Of a stretch of 13,637 bases of DNA, positions 1 through 6,964 are shown piece after piece. How positions within the stretch are numbered: the first letter of the stretch is position 1; the number at the start of each line of letters is the position of its first letter. Below the pieces are notes generated by a model. The model was not told the origin of the DNA and ran no database searches. It worked only from the letters and a program-made list of their open reading frames with translations. Made by a program: the position numbers and the translations under genes. This DNA comes from JAKAVK01 sp964419095 (lineage in GTDB: Archaea > Micrarchaeota > Micrarchaeia > Micrarchaeales > CABMGC01): positions 1 through 13,637 of the forward strand of contig CAYQOG010000021.1 of NCBI GenBank assembly GCA_964419095.1, given 5' to 3'.

Positions 1-714
1 AGGTACTTTGACCTTCTTCCCGACAAGATGCTTGTTCTTTCCATCGCCCGGATTGATGAATACTGCCACGCAGGCAGGAAGCATCTCCGGCCTTGTCGTC
101 GCGATTATTATTCCTTCGGCAAAACGTATGTCGACAAACTTTGACTGGAGTGTCCTGTCCTTCAATTCCATTTGCGAGAGTGCCGTCTTCTCCTTTGTGC
201 ACCAGATTGTTGGGGTTTCCTTTCTGTATACTCTGTTTATCTTGTTAAGCTCGATGAACGAGAGCTGTGAGATGCGCTGCACTTCCTTGCTTATGGTCGT
301 ATAGAGCAGGGACCAGTCCACCGAGAGGCCTATGCCCCTCCATACCTTGCCGAAGGCCTTCTCGTATTGCTCAGTTTCATGCTCCACCAGCTTTATGAAT
401 TTCTCGCGGCCCTCCTTCTCCGCAGTGGTGTTGTTGTTTTTCTCTGTAAGCAACTCTGTCGGGAGGCCGTTGTTATCGTATCCCATTGGATAGAACACGC
501 TGAATCCGCTCATGCGCTTGTACCGTGCAATGAAATCTGCCTGCGAGTAGGAGAATATGTGGTGTATACCTATGTAACCGGAAATGGTTGGCGGGGGCGT
601 GTCTATTGCGTATACCTTTTTGCCAGAGCTTGAGTGGAACTTGTATGTTGCTTCCTTCTCCCAGAGGCTCCTGAGCCGCTCCTCTGCCTCCTTGTGGTCA
701 TACCTGTCTTGCAT
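1..714 (-). CDS. valS: Valyl-tRNA synthetase, N-terminal part (partial, runs off the left edge)
   Basis: Class Ia synthetase that charges tRNA-Val in the cytoplasm. 238 codons are visible, from the ATG at 714 to the window edge. The N-terminal Rossmann segment has TPPPTISG (residues 39-46) and YPMGYDNNGLPTE, the latter typical of archaeal-type ValRS. Further on come a GLSVDW segment and ATTRPEMLPACVAVF, the entry to the CP1 editing domain that hydrolyses mischarged Thr-tRNA-Val. The ATP-binding HIGH signature reads G49-I-H-H52 instead: the first His and the Gly are changed (bases 559-570), which is unusual for a housekeeping synthetase. The KMSKS region lies outside the window. A TATA-like box about 27 bases upstream of the ATG suggests a leaderless transcript. 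The gene is divergent from the aldo/keto reductase. Family assignment is firm; whether this is the sole functional ValRS cannot be judged here. Confidence 0.93.
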   Translation of the reverse strand, partial: MQDRYDHKEAEERLRSLWEKEATYKFHSSSGKKVYAIDTPPPTISGYIGIHHIFSYSQADFIARYKRMSGFSVFYPMGYDNNGLPTELLTEKNNNTTAEKEGREKFIKLVEHETEQYEKAFGKVWRGIGLSVDWSLLYTTISKEVQRISQLSFIELNKINRVYRKETPTIWCTKEKTALSQMELKDRTLQSKFVDIRFAEGIIIATTRPEMLPACVAVFINPGDGKNKHLVGKKVKVP

Positions 715-735
715 GAGGATTCATTGGTAGGATAT

Positions 736-745
736 CTATTTAAAG
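736..745 (-). promoter_or_regulatory. TATA-like box of valS
   Basis: On the minus strand the sequence reads CTTTAAATAG. Its centre is about 27 bases from the valS ATG at 714, the usual archaeal TATA-to-start distance, so transcription would begin at or next to the start codon. A second AT-rich element at 745-754 (TTAAATATAC on the minus strand) would place the transcript start about 10 bases earlier. Confidence 0.55.
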
Positions 746-797
746 TATATTTAACCTCGTAAGTGTGTATTAAGGGAACCGAGGCATACTGTATTGG

Positions 798-807
798 ATT
801 AATAAAG
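798..807 (+). promoter_or_regulatory. Possible TATA box of the aldo/keto reductase gene
   Basis: GATTAATAAA is AT-rich and lies about 38 bases before the ATG at 840, which would leave a short leader carrying the ribosome binding site. An alternative element at 746-755 (GTATATTTAA) would give a leader of about 60 bases. The choice between them is uncertain. Confidence 0.35.
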
Positions 808-827
808 AGCAATTGGACAATGGATAT

Positions 828-835
828 GGAGGTGA
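828..835 (+). promoter_or_regulatory. Strong Shine-Dalgarno site of the aldo/keto reductase
   Basis: GGAGGTGA is a near-complete complement of the archaeal 16S rRNA tail and ends four bases before the ATG at 840. It fixes 840, rather than the in-frame ATG at 813, as the start. The same GGTGA-plus-four-bases spacing recurs before ispG and before an internal ATG of the potassium channel. Confidence 0.8.
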
Positions 836-839
836 GCAG

Positions 840-1781
840 ATGGAGCTGCGCACTCTTGGAAAGACTGGCGAAAAAATACCGGTACTGGGTATCGGAACGT
901 GGAAAATAGGCAGGGATGAGGTTGCAGTCGGGGCAATAAGAGCAGGCATAGAGGCAGGAATGCGCTTCGTTGACACTGCGGAGATGTATGGCACCGAGGA
1001 GACTGTCGGAAAGGCAATAAAGGGGATGGAAGACGTCTTCGTTGCAACTAAAGTCTCGCCAGACCATTTTCACTATTCAGATGTCTTAAAAGCATGTGAT
1101 GCAAGCCTGAAAAGGTTGGGCATAAAGCAGATAGACCTATACCAGCTCCATTGGCCAAATACGAACATAGAGATAAAGGAAACCATGGAGGCGATGGAGA
1201 AGCTGGTCGATGACGGCAAAATAAGATATATAGGAGTCAGCAACTTCTCGATAGACGAGATGACAGAGGCAGAAGAGTCCATGAAGAGATATGAGATCGC
1301 CTCCAACCAGGTAGAGTACAGCATAATATCCAGGGACATAGAGGATGGCCTGCTTGAATTCTGCAACGAGGTAAAGGCCACGGTCATATCGTACAGCCCT
1401 TTCGCAAGCGGAAGGCTCTTTGGGAACAGATACAAAGGGCTTCTCTCAACTCTTGACAGGATAGGGATAAAGTACGGCAAGACCGCAAGCCAGGTTGCCC
1501 TGAACTGGATCATTTCACATCCGGGAGTGGTTTCCATACCTAAGGCAACAACCGGCGAGCACATGGTAGAGAATGCCGAAGCGGCAGACTTCACGCTCTC
1601 AAAAAGCGAGGATAAGATGATACTTGAGGCTCTTGCAGATTATCCGGGAGTCAGGGGGCTCGCCGGAAATCTGAGTCCGATAATTAAGAGGACATCGTCG
1701 CTCTGGGGGAAGGTAGTCAGGTACAGGGAGGCGATGAGGGGCATGATGCCCACCTCGGGGAAAGGCAGGAGGCACGCGTGA
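840..1781 (+). CDS. Aldo/keto reductase
   Basis: NAD(P)H-dependent oxidoreductase of the AKR TIM-barrel family, 313 aa, cytoplasmic; it reduces carbonyls to alcohols, with unknown physiological substrate. The catalytic tetrad is complete: D45 and Y50 in FVDTAEMYG, K71 in VATK, H104 in YQLHWP. Other family marks are IGVSNFS, SNQVEYS, the SYSPFASGRL strand, and the cofactor-binding SIPKATTGEHMVENA near the C-terminus. The start at 840 is chosen from the GGAGGTGA site ending four bases upstream; an in-frame ATG at 813 would add nine residues and has no such site. After the barrel there is a basic tail of about 45 residues ending GKGRRHA, longer than in compact family members. The next gene has its own TATA box, so an operon with it is not required. 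The family is sure; the substrate is not. Confidence 0.93.
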   Translation: MELRTLGKTGEKIPVLGIGTWKIGRDEVAVGAIRAGIEAGMRFVDTAEMYGTEETVGKAIKGMEDVFVATKVSPDHFHYSDVLKACDASLKRLGIKQIDLYQLHWPNTNIEIKETMEAMEKLVDDGKIRYIGVSNFSIDEMTEAEESMKRYEIASNQVEYSIISRDIEDGLLEFCNEVKATVISYSPFASGRLFGNRYKGLLSTLDRIGIKYGKTASQVALNWIISHPGVVSIPKATTGEHMVENAEAADFTLSKSEDKMILEALADYPGVRGLAGNLSPIIKRTSSLWGKVVRYREAMRGMMPTSGKGRRHA

Positions 1782-1801
1782 ATCTCGTCGCACCCAATAA
1801 G

Positions 1802-1810
1802 GTTATAAAT
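1802..1810 (+). promoter_or_regulatory. TATA box of the potassium channel gene
   Basis: GTTATAAAT lies in the 69-base gap after the reductase. Transcription is expected about 26 bases downstream, near 1830, leaving a leader of about 20 bases that contains AAGGTGGG (1837-1844). Confidence 0.6.
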
Positions 1811-1850
1811 CAGTCAAGAGAAAGATAGGGTACAGCAAGGTGGGAAATGA

Positions 1851-2633
1851 ATGCAAAGGCCAACAGTTAGGGTAATCGCATACGTATCTGCAGCGATAAT
1901 AATACTCATTTATGGAATAGCAGGGACATACTTCCTGGGCAAGGCCGGGAATTTCCACGGGTTCAACACGACCAAGGATACCGTACTAAATGCAACCTAC
2001 TACACTGTGGTGACGCTTGCAACTGTCGGTTACGGAGATATCACTCCTGCCACCCCCATTGCAAAGGTATTTGTTATTTCTCTGATATTGATAGGCTTGG
2101 GTGTCTTCCTTAGCGCCATAGCCGCGATAGCTGGTGAATTCATGAATAGCAGAATAGAAGTACTGACCGGCAGGGTATCTGCCTTCGACAAGCGTTTGTT
2201 CAACAAGCACATAGTGCTTATAGGGACCCAGAGCACGAATCTTTTCCTCGCCGAGAAACTGAAAGAACGGGGAGACAAGTTCATAGTGATAACATCCGAC
2301 AAGGGAAAGGCCGAGAGCCTAAGGGCAAACGGCTACCCCACCTTCGTCGCGGATGCCACATCTGACACGGACATGAGGCAGTTCAACCTTGACAAGGCAG
2401 TAAGCATAATCATAGACATAAAGGACAGTTCAAGGACCATTTACGTGCTCCTTGTGGCGAAGGACCTTGCACATGACACAAAGATAATAGCGCTGGCGCC
2501 TACAGAGGAAGCCGCGAAGCACATAAGGAGCCTCAAGGTCGCAACGCGAATAATAAACCCTTCCGACATAGCGGCAAGGGAGATAAGCAGTGCGATATTC
2601 GAGGACAGAAAGAAAGAGAGCAAGCCGGCCTGA
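1851..2633 (+). CDS. Two-TM potassium channel with cytoplasmic RCK (TrkA-N) domain, MthK-like
   Basis: Tetrameric K+ channel subunit, 260 aa. TM1 spans about residues 8-29, then a pore helix and the selectivity filter T58-V-G-Y-G-D63, then TM2 at about 70-93. A cytoplasmic Rossmann RCK domain starts at about residue 119 (HIVLIGTQSTN) and would couple a ligand, by analogy with Ca2+ in MthK, to gating. The protein ends after the RCK-N fold with no clear TrkA-C lobe. Two N-glycosylation sequons (N39, N47) fall in the extracellular turret. An in-frame ATG at residue 98, just after TM2, has a GGTGA site four bases upstream, as expected if a separate soluble RCK subunit is made. A seven-codon out-of-frame reading starts at 1847, overlapping the real start. 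Sua5 follows after 16 bases. The channel call is firm; the gating ligand is unknown. Confidence 0.95.
   Translation: MQRPTVRVIAYVSAAIIILIYGIAGTYFLGKAGNFHGFNTTKDTVLNATYYTVVTLATVGYGDITPATPIAKVFVISLILIGLGVFLSAIAAIAGEFMNSRIEVLTGRVSAFDKRLFNKHIVLIGTQSTNLFLAEKLKERGDKFIVITSDKGKAESLRANGYPTFVADATSDTDMRQFNLDKAVSIIIDIKDSSRTIYVLLVAKDLAHDTKIIALAPTEEAAKHIRSLKVATRIINPSDIAAREISSAIFEDRKKESKPA
2133..2137 (+). promoter_or_regulatory. Internal ribosome binding site within the channel gene
   Basis: GGTGA lies exactly four bases before the in-frame ATG at 2142 (Met98), the same geometry seen at the reductase and ispG starts. It would direct synthesis of a soluble RCK domain (2142-2633, 163 aa). In MthK, an internal start just after TM2 supplies the extra RCK subunits of the gating ring. 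The site is visible in the sequence; its use is inferred. Confidence 0.5.
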
Positions 2634-2649
2634 TTTCTGCAGTGTTTAG

Positions 2650-3699
2650 ATGAAGACAAGAGTCCTAAGGATAGATCCCTCAAATCCAGACAAGGAGAAG
2701 ATAAGGCTTGCGGCAGGAGTGATAAAGAGAGGGGGGATAGTAGTCTTTCCCACTGAGACAGTCTACGGGATAGGCGCAGATGCCTACAACAAAAGGGCTT
2801 TGAAGAGGATATACAAGATAAAGGGCAGGCCGTCCGACAATCCATCCATGATACACGTATCAAGCATGAGGATGGCTTCCTCAATCGGCATATTCACTAA
2901 GAGGTATTACAAAACCGTTGAGAGGCTCTGGCCAGGGCCGCTGGCTTTTGTGGTAGATGCAAGACCAGGACTCAACAGAACAGAAGTATCGATCAGGATG
3001 CCCGGCCACAAGGTCGCGCTGGAACTGATAAGGGCGAGCAATACCCCAATCGCGGCTCCAAGCGCAAACATCTCCAAAAGGCCCTCTTCGACCAATGCGA
3101 AGCACGCGTTGAAATATTTTGACGGAAAGGTCGATCTCATAATCGACTCTGGCCCGACAAGGAAAGGGATAGAGTCAACGATACTCGATCTGAGAAGTTT
3201 TCAGATTCAGAGGCCGGGAGCCTATCCGGTGGAAAGGATAACCAAGGCGTTCGGCAGGAAACCTTTGGTTACAAATGTCGCAAAAGGCATGACAGAGGCA
3301 AGGAGAGCCGTTGCTCCGGGAATGAAGTACAGGCATTATGCGCCCATGACCCCTCTTTTCCTTTACACAGGAAACACTGCTTCGCTTGGAGACGCAGTTT
3401 CAAGGATAAAAGCCAATTTCGTCTTCGTGGGCTCCAGGGAATCGTCTCGCTTGATTGGGAAGAAGCGGCAGACAATAGCGCTGGGGAGCAGGAACGACCT
3501 TGATGAGATAGCGAGGAACCTTTTCGATGCGCTTATACGGCTCGACCAGCTTGGCGCAGACTTTGCCGTAGTAGAATCTTTTCCCGAGAAGGGAATCGGG
3601 CTCGGCATAATGAACAGGCTGAGGAAGGCATCCGGCCACAGGTACTTCTCCACAAAGAGGCGGCTCGAAGCGCTATGCAAATCAATAAATATTCGATAA
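2650..3699 (+). CDS. sua5: Threonylcarbamoyl-AMP synthase (Sua5/YrdC family, full-length)
   Basis: Makes threonylcarbamoyl-adenylate from Thr, bicarbonate and ATP, the first step of the t6A37 modification of ANN-decoding tRNAs; the KEOPS complex then transfers the group in archaea. At 349 aa it is the long Sua5 form, not the short TsaC. The YrdC domain (about 1-205) has VVFPTETVYGIGADA, K58-G-R60 with the following SDNP, WPGPLAFV, IRMPGH, APSANIS and GIESTILDL. The linker APGMKYRHYAP (222-232) leads into the C-terminal Sua5 domain. It lies 16 bases after the channel gene and may be co-transcribed with it. No good Shine-Dalgarno site is seen before the ATG at 2650. The last codons contain the TATA box of the next gene. 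Confidence 0.95.
   Translation: MKTRVLRIDPSNPDKEKIRLAAGVIKRGGIVVFPTETVYGIGADAYNKRALKRIYKIKGRPSDNPSMIHVSSMRMASSIGIFTKRYYKTVERLWPGPLAFVVDARPGLNRTEVSIRMPGHKVALELIRASNTPIAAPSANISKRPSSTNAKHALKYFDGKVDLIIDSGPTRKGIESTILDLRSFQIQRPGAYPVERITKAFGRKPLVTNVAKGMTEARRAVAPGMKYRHYAPMTPLFLYTGNTASLGDAVSRIKANFVFVGSRESSRLIGKKRQTIALGSRNDLDEIARNLFDALIRLDQLGADFAVVESFPEKGIGLGIMNRLRKASGHRYFSTKRRLEALCKSINIR
3684..3693 (+). promoter_or_regulatory. TATA box of the GNAT gene, inside the 3' end of sua5
   Basis: AATAAATATT is centred about 30 bases before the ATG at 3719 and overlaps the last sua5 codons. No Shine-Dalgarno site precedes the ATG, so a leaderless or nearly leaderless transcript is likely. Confidence 0.55.
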
Positions 3700-3718
3700 T
3701 GGACATATTCTTGTTACT

Positions 3719-4228
3719 ATGCAGATAAGACCGGTGAAACAAGGCGACCTGAAGCAGGTCTTCGATCTCTACATGGAAGGCTACGATGAGGAGGACTTCA
3801 CGGATGTCAACAGGCTGAAGAAGCCTTCGCCGAAGGTCATGCCAGCCTGGTCAAAGAGGATCATGGGCGATATAAAGAACGGGCATCTGACCTTCCTTGT
3901 TGCCGTTGATGGGGACAGTGTCCTCGGATTCTGCTTTGCGAAGAAGAAGGACGTGCCTGACTCGGAGCTCTCGCATGTGGGCATACTTGGCATGAGGGTA
4001 ACCCGTGACATGCGGGGCAAAGGAATAGGCAAGGCGATGATGAGGGAGATAATAAAAAGGAGCAGGGGCAGGTTCGAGATGCTTGAATTGTCCGTCATGT
4101 CGACGAACACGGTCGGGAAGAGGCTCTATGGGAAGGCGGGCTTCAGGAGATGGGGAATAGCGCCTAGAGCGGTGAAGAGGGGCAGGCGCTACATAGACAT
4201 GGAGCACATGGCCCTGCGATTGAAGTGA
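3719..4228 (+). CDS. GNAT-family N-acetyltransferase
   Basis: Acetyl-CoA-dependent acetyltransferase of the GCN5-related fold, 169 aa. The CoA pyrophosphate-binding motif A is seen as VTRDMRGKGIGKAMM (94-108, with R99-G-K-G-I-G104). The downstream LSVMSTNTVGKRLYGKAGF carries the Asn and Tyr usual in motif B, and the C-terminus has EHMALRL. The arrangement resembles RimI-like protein N-terminal acetylases and small-molecule acetylases alike, so the substrate is open. It has its own promoter inside sua5 and probably no leader. Its 3' end faces the permease gene with 12 bases between stop codons and no evident terminator hairpin. Confidence 0.9.
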   Translation: MQIRPVKQGDLKQVFDLYMEGYDEEDFTDVNRLKKPSPKVMPAWSKRIMGDIKNGHLTFLVAVDGDSVLGFCFAKKKDVPDSELSHVGILGMRVTRDMRGKGIGKAMMREIIKRSRGRFEMLELSVMSTNTVGKRLYGKAGFRRWGIAPRAVKRGRRYIDMEHMALRLK

Positions 4229-4240
4229 TCCTCTTGGATT

Positions 4241-5071
4241 TCAGTATCTGTTCCTTTTGGCTGCTCTCACAACAAGGTAGAGTCCGAAGACTATGCTGAC
4301 TATGAAGAAGCTGACAGGATATGGCTCGTAGAACGCTATTATAAGCCCGGACCATGTCGCTGCAAGCGCGATTGCGATAGACAAGACTATCGCATACGCG
4401 GGCTTCTTCGTCAGGCGCATTGCGGTTGCGGCAGGAGTCACCATGAGCGCGAAGATAAGGAGCACCCCAGTTACCTGGATTGCAATAGCCACCGAAGCTG
4501 CGAGTATGACCATGAAGATCACGCCAAGCAGCGTGGTCCTCATTCCCTTTGCCTCTGCCACATCCTCGTCGAGTGATGCAAAGAGGATGGGCCTGTATAC
4601 AAGCGCAGCCACGAGGAGGATGATTGCGCTGACTGCAAAAGTTATGATCACGTTAATGACGCTTATGCCAAGTATTTCTCCGAAAAGAATCGAGTATGCT
4701 TCGGTTGCATAGCCAGTGTAGAGGCTTATGAAAAGGAGGCCGAGTCCCAGCGCAAATGCGAGCACGGTGCCTATCTCCACGTCACGCTGGGCTGCCCTCT
4801 TCCCAAGCAGCGCTATTCCGAATCCGCTTATTATCGAGCCGGAAAGAAGCCCGATGAGAGGGCTTATTCCAAGGAGCACAGATCCTGCAGCTCCAGCAAA
4901 TCCTATTTCTGCATATGCATGTGCTGCGAATGAGGTACGCCTGAGTACAACCAGATAGCCGATTATTCCTGCGACTATCGCTATTATTGTGCCGGTCTCG
5001 AATGCGTGCTGCATGAACTGGTACTGGAGCATCCCCTGAAGGGCCGATATTATATCGATATTAGGCGCCAT
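4241..5071 (-). CDS. Zn/Mn-type ABC transporter permease (ABC-3 family)
   Basis: Integral membrane subunit of a cluster A-I divalent metal importer, 276 aa from the ATG at 5071. It is almost entirely hydrophobic, with about seven to nine membrane segments, starting near residue 27 (ETGTIIAIVAGIIGYLVVLR). Family marks are RRTSFAAHAYAEIGFAGAA early on, the DVEIGTVLAFALGLGLLF segment, the DEDVAEAKGM coupling region, and QVTGVLLIFALMVTPAATA, close to the conserved VG-LL--A-L--PAA motif of ZnuB/MntB. The start is placed at 5071, giving an 11-base overlap with the ATPase gene; an upstream in-frame start at 5119 would overlap it by 59 bases. Last gene of the importer operon, tail-to-tail with the GNAT gene. 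Confidence 0.93.
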   Translation of the reverse strand: MAPNIDIISALQGMLQYQFMQHAFETGTIIAIVAGIIGYLVVLRRTSFAAHAYAEIGFAGAAGSVLLGISPLIGLLSGSIISGFGIALLGKRAAQRDVEIGTVLAFALGLGLLFISLYTGYATEAYSILFGEILGISVINVIITFAVSAIILLVAALVYRPILFASLDEDVAEAKGMRTTLLGVIFMVILAASVAIAIQVTGVLLIFALMVTPAATAMRLTKKPAYAIVLSIAIALAATWSGLIIAFYEPYPVSFFIVSIVFGLYLVVRAAKRNRY

Positions 5072-5894
5072 GCTTCTTGCCCTCGTGGAAATCTTCCAGG
5101 TCGTATAGGGTATGTACAAGTATGTGTCCCTTTGAATCGTGAAGAACCTCGACAGGGGTGCCGTAAAGCTCGGTAAGGCGCTTTGATGTGAGCACTTCCG
5201 CTGCAGTGCCCGTTGCGACCTTGCCGTTTGCTATGTAGATTACCTTGTCAAGGAAATGTATCAGCGGATTTATGTCGTGGGCCACAAGGAACGTGGTGAC
5301 ATTCCTTGACTTCACTACCTTGCTCATAAGCTCGACCAGGTCCTTGGTGCGCTTTATGTCGAGGCTGGCAAGCGGCTCGTCAAGCAGGAGCATTTCAGGA
5401 TTGCTTACCAGCGCCTCTGCAAGGTAGATCCTTTGCAGCTCGCCCCCTGAAAGCTCTGAGAGCGCCTTGTGCGCGAGCTCCGCGGCACCAACTGATTCAA
5501 GAACATCCATGGCTTTCTTTTTCTCCTCCCTGGAAGAGAGACTGAAACCAAACCGATTGCCGGAGTGGGCGAGCCGTATAAGCTCTATGCATTCTATATT
5601 CGTATCGTTGCCTATGTTGTGGCGCTGCGGCACGTACCCTATCTTGCTGTTGCCGCGCCTGGGCGGAGCATCGAATATGCTTATCGTACCGGAAGAGGCT
5701 TTCTGGAGCCCGAGCAGAAGCCGGAATAGGGTCGTCTTCCCCGCGCCGTTTGGGCCTATTACTGCAACGAACTCGCCTTGCTTGACAGTGAAGTTGGCGT
5801 CTTTCCATACCAATTTGTCATCGTAGCCTACCGTAAGGTCGCTTGCTACGACTACACCGCCTTGCGTTCCGGAGCGCATGGTTTCTCTATTCAT
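5061..5894 (-). CDS. Zn/Mn-type ABC transporter ATP-binding protein
   Basis: Cytoplasmic ATPase that drives the metal importer, 277 aa. All nucleotide-binding motifs are present: Walker A GPNGAGKT (47-54), Q-loop Q90 in YVPQRH, signature LSGGE (148-152), Walker B EMLLLDE (167-173) and H-loop H206 in VAHD. Sequence and context match ZnuC/MntB-type ATPases. The ATG at 5894 follows the binding-protein stop by 12 bases, with a purine-rich GGATGA just upstream; an alternative ATG lies five codons in. The C-terminal tail of about 50 residues ends HEGKKHGA, with His residues that might sense or bind metal, though this is only suggestive. Its 3' end overlaps the permease start, indicating translational coupling. 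Confidence 0.95.
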   Translation of the reverse strand: MNRETMRSGTQGGVVVASDLTVGYDDKLVWKDANFTVKQGEFVAVIGPNGAGKTTLFRLLLGLQKASSGTISIFDAPPRRGNSKIGYVPQRHNIGNDTNIECIELIRLAHSGNRFGFSLSSREEKKKAMDVLESVGAAELAHKALSELSGGELQRIYLAEALVSNPEMLLLDEPLASLDIKRTKDLVELMSKVVKSRNVTTFLVAHDINPLIHFLDKVIYIANGKVATGTAAEVLTSKRLTELYGTPVEVLHDSKGHILVHTLYDLEDFHEGKKHGA

Positions 5895-5906
5895 GTCATC
5901 CTTATA

Positions 5907-6884
5907 TCATTTTCCGAGAGTGTTCGCATTGAGCGCATTCTGCAGACCCAGGAGCTCGGCATTCATCCATGTCTCAAACGAGACGTCTGGCGGCTGTATT
6001 GTCTCAGTGACACCGACTATCGTAACATTGTTCTCAGCCGCGATTTGCTTTATCTGGGTGGTGAGAGGAGTCACCGTCTGCTCGTTGTATACCAATACGC
6101 TTACGTTTCCGCTCTCCAGCTGGTTCTCGAACTGGGAGACGCTCTGGGCAGGAGGATCGTTCCCCTCAGCAACCGCCTGCATAAACGCAGGGGGTGAAAT
6201 CAGATCAAGGCCGCTTGCGTTTGCAAGGTAGACGAATATGTCCTCGGTTGCGGCAACCCTGGTGCCTCCGAATTGCCGCTTTATCTCGCTTATCCTGCCG
6301 TCCACCTCTGCGAGCGAGGCCGTAACATTCTGATACTGCTCTTTGTAGTAAGTAGCATTCGATGGGTCCATCTGCACTAGGTCGAGGTACATCTTCCTTA
6401 CCGTAGCATTGACGTACGCTGGGCTGTACCACAGATGTGGATTGGATCCGTTAGGCACGCCAAGGTTCTCTGCAACATCCAATACTGTTCTGTTAGGGCT
6501 GTTGCTTGCAGAGAGCAGCTTTATTGCCCAGTCGTCGTATCCCGCTCCATTGATTACTACGAACCTTGCATTCGATATGTCCCTTGCGTCCGCAGAGCTT
6601 GCCTCGTATTCATGGGGATCTGCATTCGGGTCAGTGACTATGCTCGTAACGTTGCAGTGAATCCCGCAGAGTTGTGAAACCAGGCTTCCCCAGAAGTTCT
6701 CGGCAGCGACAACCCGCATCTTGTGCGCCGCACTCGAATTGGAGCCGTTCAAACCTGACGACCCTCCCGCAACCGTAGTGCTTGCAGTAGCGACACTGCC
6801 ATGATTTAGGGCAACCGCTGCAACTACTACCACTACCAGAATTACGCCGATGGCTATTCCCATGTTCCTGTTATTTCCCGCCAT
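5907..6884 (-). CDS. Zn/Mn-type ABC transporter substrate-binding protein (ZnuA-like), membrane-anchored
   Basis: Extracytoplasmic metal receptor of the importer, 325 aa. One N-terminal membrane segment (about 8-27) anchors it; there is no lipobox Cys. A Ser/Thr/Gly-rich linker (about 30-53) follows, then the cluster A-I fold. Likely metal ligands are H91 in DPHEYE, H150 in NPHLWYSP, E214 in ATEDIF where many homologues have His, and E268 in YNEQ. C73 and C77 could form a disulfide. Eleven N-X-S/T sequons are spread over the extracellular part. The ATG at 6884 is preferred: GTGA lies four bases upstream. A TTG at 6896 is the only longer in-frame alternative noticed. First gene of the operon, divergent from dxr. 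Zinc is favoured over manganese only by overall resemblance. Confidence 0.92.
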   Translation of the reverse strand: MAGNNRNMGIAIGVILVVVVVAAVALNHGSVATASTTVAGGSSGLNGSNSSAAHKMRVVAAENFWGSLVSQLCGIHCNVTSIVTDPNADPHEYEASSADARDISNARFVVINGAGYDDWAIKLLSASNSPNRTVLDVAENLGVPNGSNPHLWYSPAYVNATVRKMYLDLVQMDPSNATYYKEQYQNVTASLAEVDGRISEIKRQFGGTRVAATEDIFVYLANASGLDLISPPAFMQAVAEGNDPPAQSVSQFENQLESGNVSVLVYNEQTVTPLTTQIKQIAAENNVTIVGVTETIQPPDVSFETWMNAELLGLQNALNANTLGK

Positions 6885-6899
6885 CCGATCACACAATAA

Positions 6900-6928
6900 T
6901 TATTAATTTTCAGTAACATAATTAATAA
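6900..6928. promoter_or_regulatory. AT-rich inverted repeat upstream of the metal importer, possible operator
   Basis: TTATTAAT (6900-6907) and ATTAATAA (6921-6928) are perfect inverted repeats separated by 13 bases. They cover the region where the importer transcript should start. Placement fits a metal-responsive repressor site; the sequence matches no operator I can name with confidence, and AT-rich symmetry can arise by chance. Confidence 0.35.
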
Positions 6929-6931
6929 CAA

Positions 6932-6943
6932 GGTATTTATACC
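6932..6943. promoter_or_regulatory. Palindromic TATA box of dxr, possibly shared with the metal importer
   Basis: GGTATTTATACC is a perfect 12-base palindrome, so it reads GGTATAAATACC on the minus strand. Its centre is about 27 bases before the dxr ATG at 6965, which fits a leaderless dxr transcript. On the minus strand it could serve the importer with a leader of about 27 bases, although AT-rich sequence at 6918-6930 is an alternative TATA box for that operon. Confidence 0.55.
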
Positions 6944-6964
6944 TTTCTCCTCTGGGTCACCCGC

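Noticed and set aside
755..784. CCTCG...CGAGG inverted repeat between valS and the reductase
   Set aside because: Five-base arms separated by 20 bases are easily produced by chance.
603..1073. Minus-strand frame spanning the valS/reductase promoter region
   Set aside because: It covers both divergent promoters and the reductase coding start; no domain is recognisable.
1847..1870. Seven-codon reading starting four bases before the channel ATG
   Set aside because: It has reasonable spacing from AAGGTGG but is too short to support as a gene. It could act as a leader peptide, but nothing in the sequence argues for that.
4226..4243. Possible bidirectional terminator between the GNAT and permease genes
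   Set aside because: Only a four-base stem (ATCC/GGAT) with a short T stretch is present; too weak to call.
6885..6896. TTG start at 6896 for the metal-binding protein
   Set aside because: The ATG at 6884 has GTGA four bases upstream, and the extra four residues add nothing to the membrane anchor.
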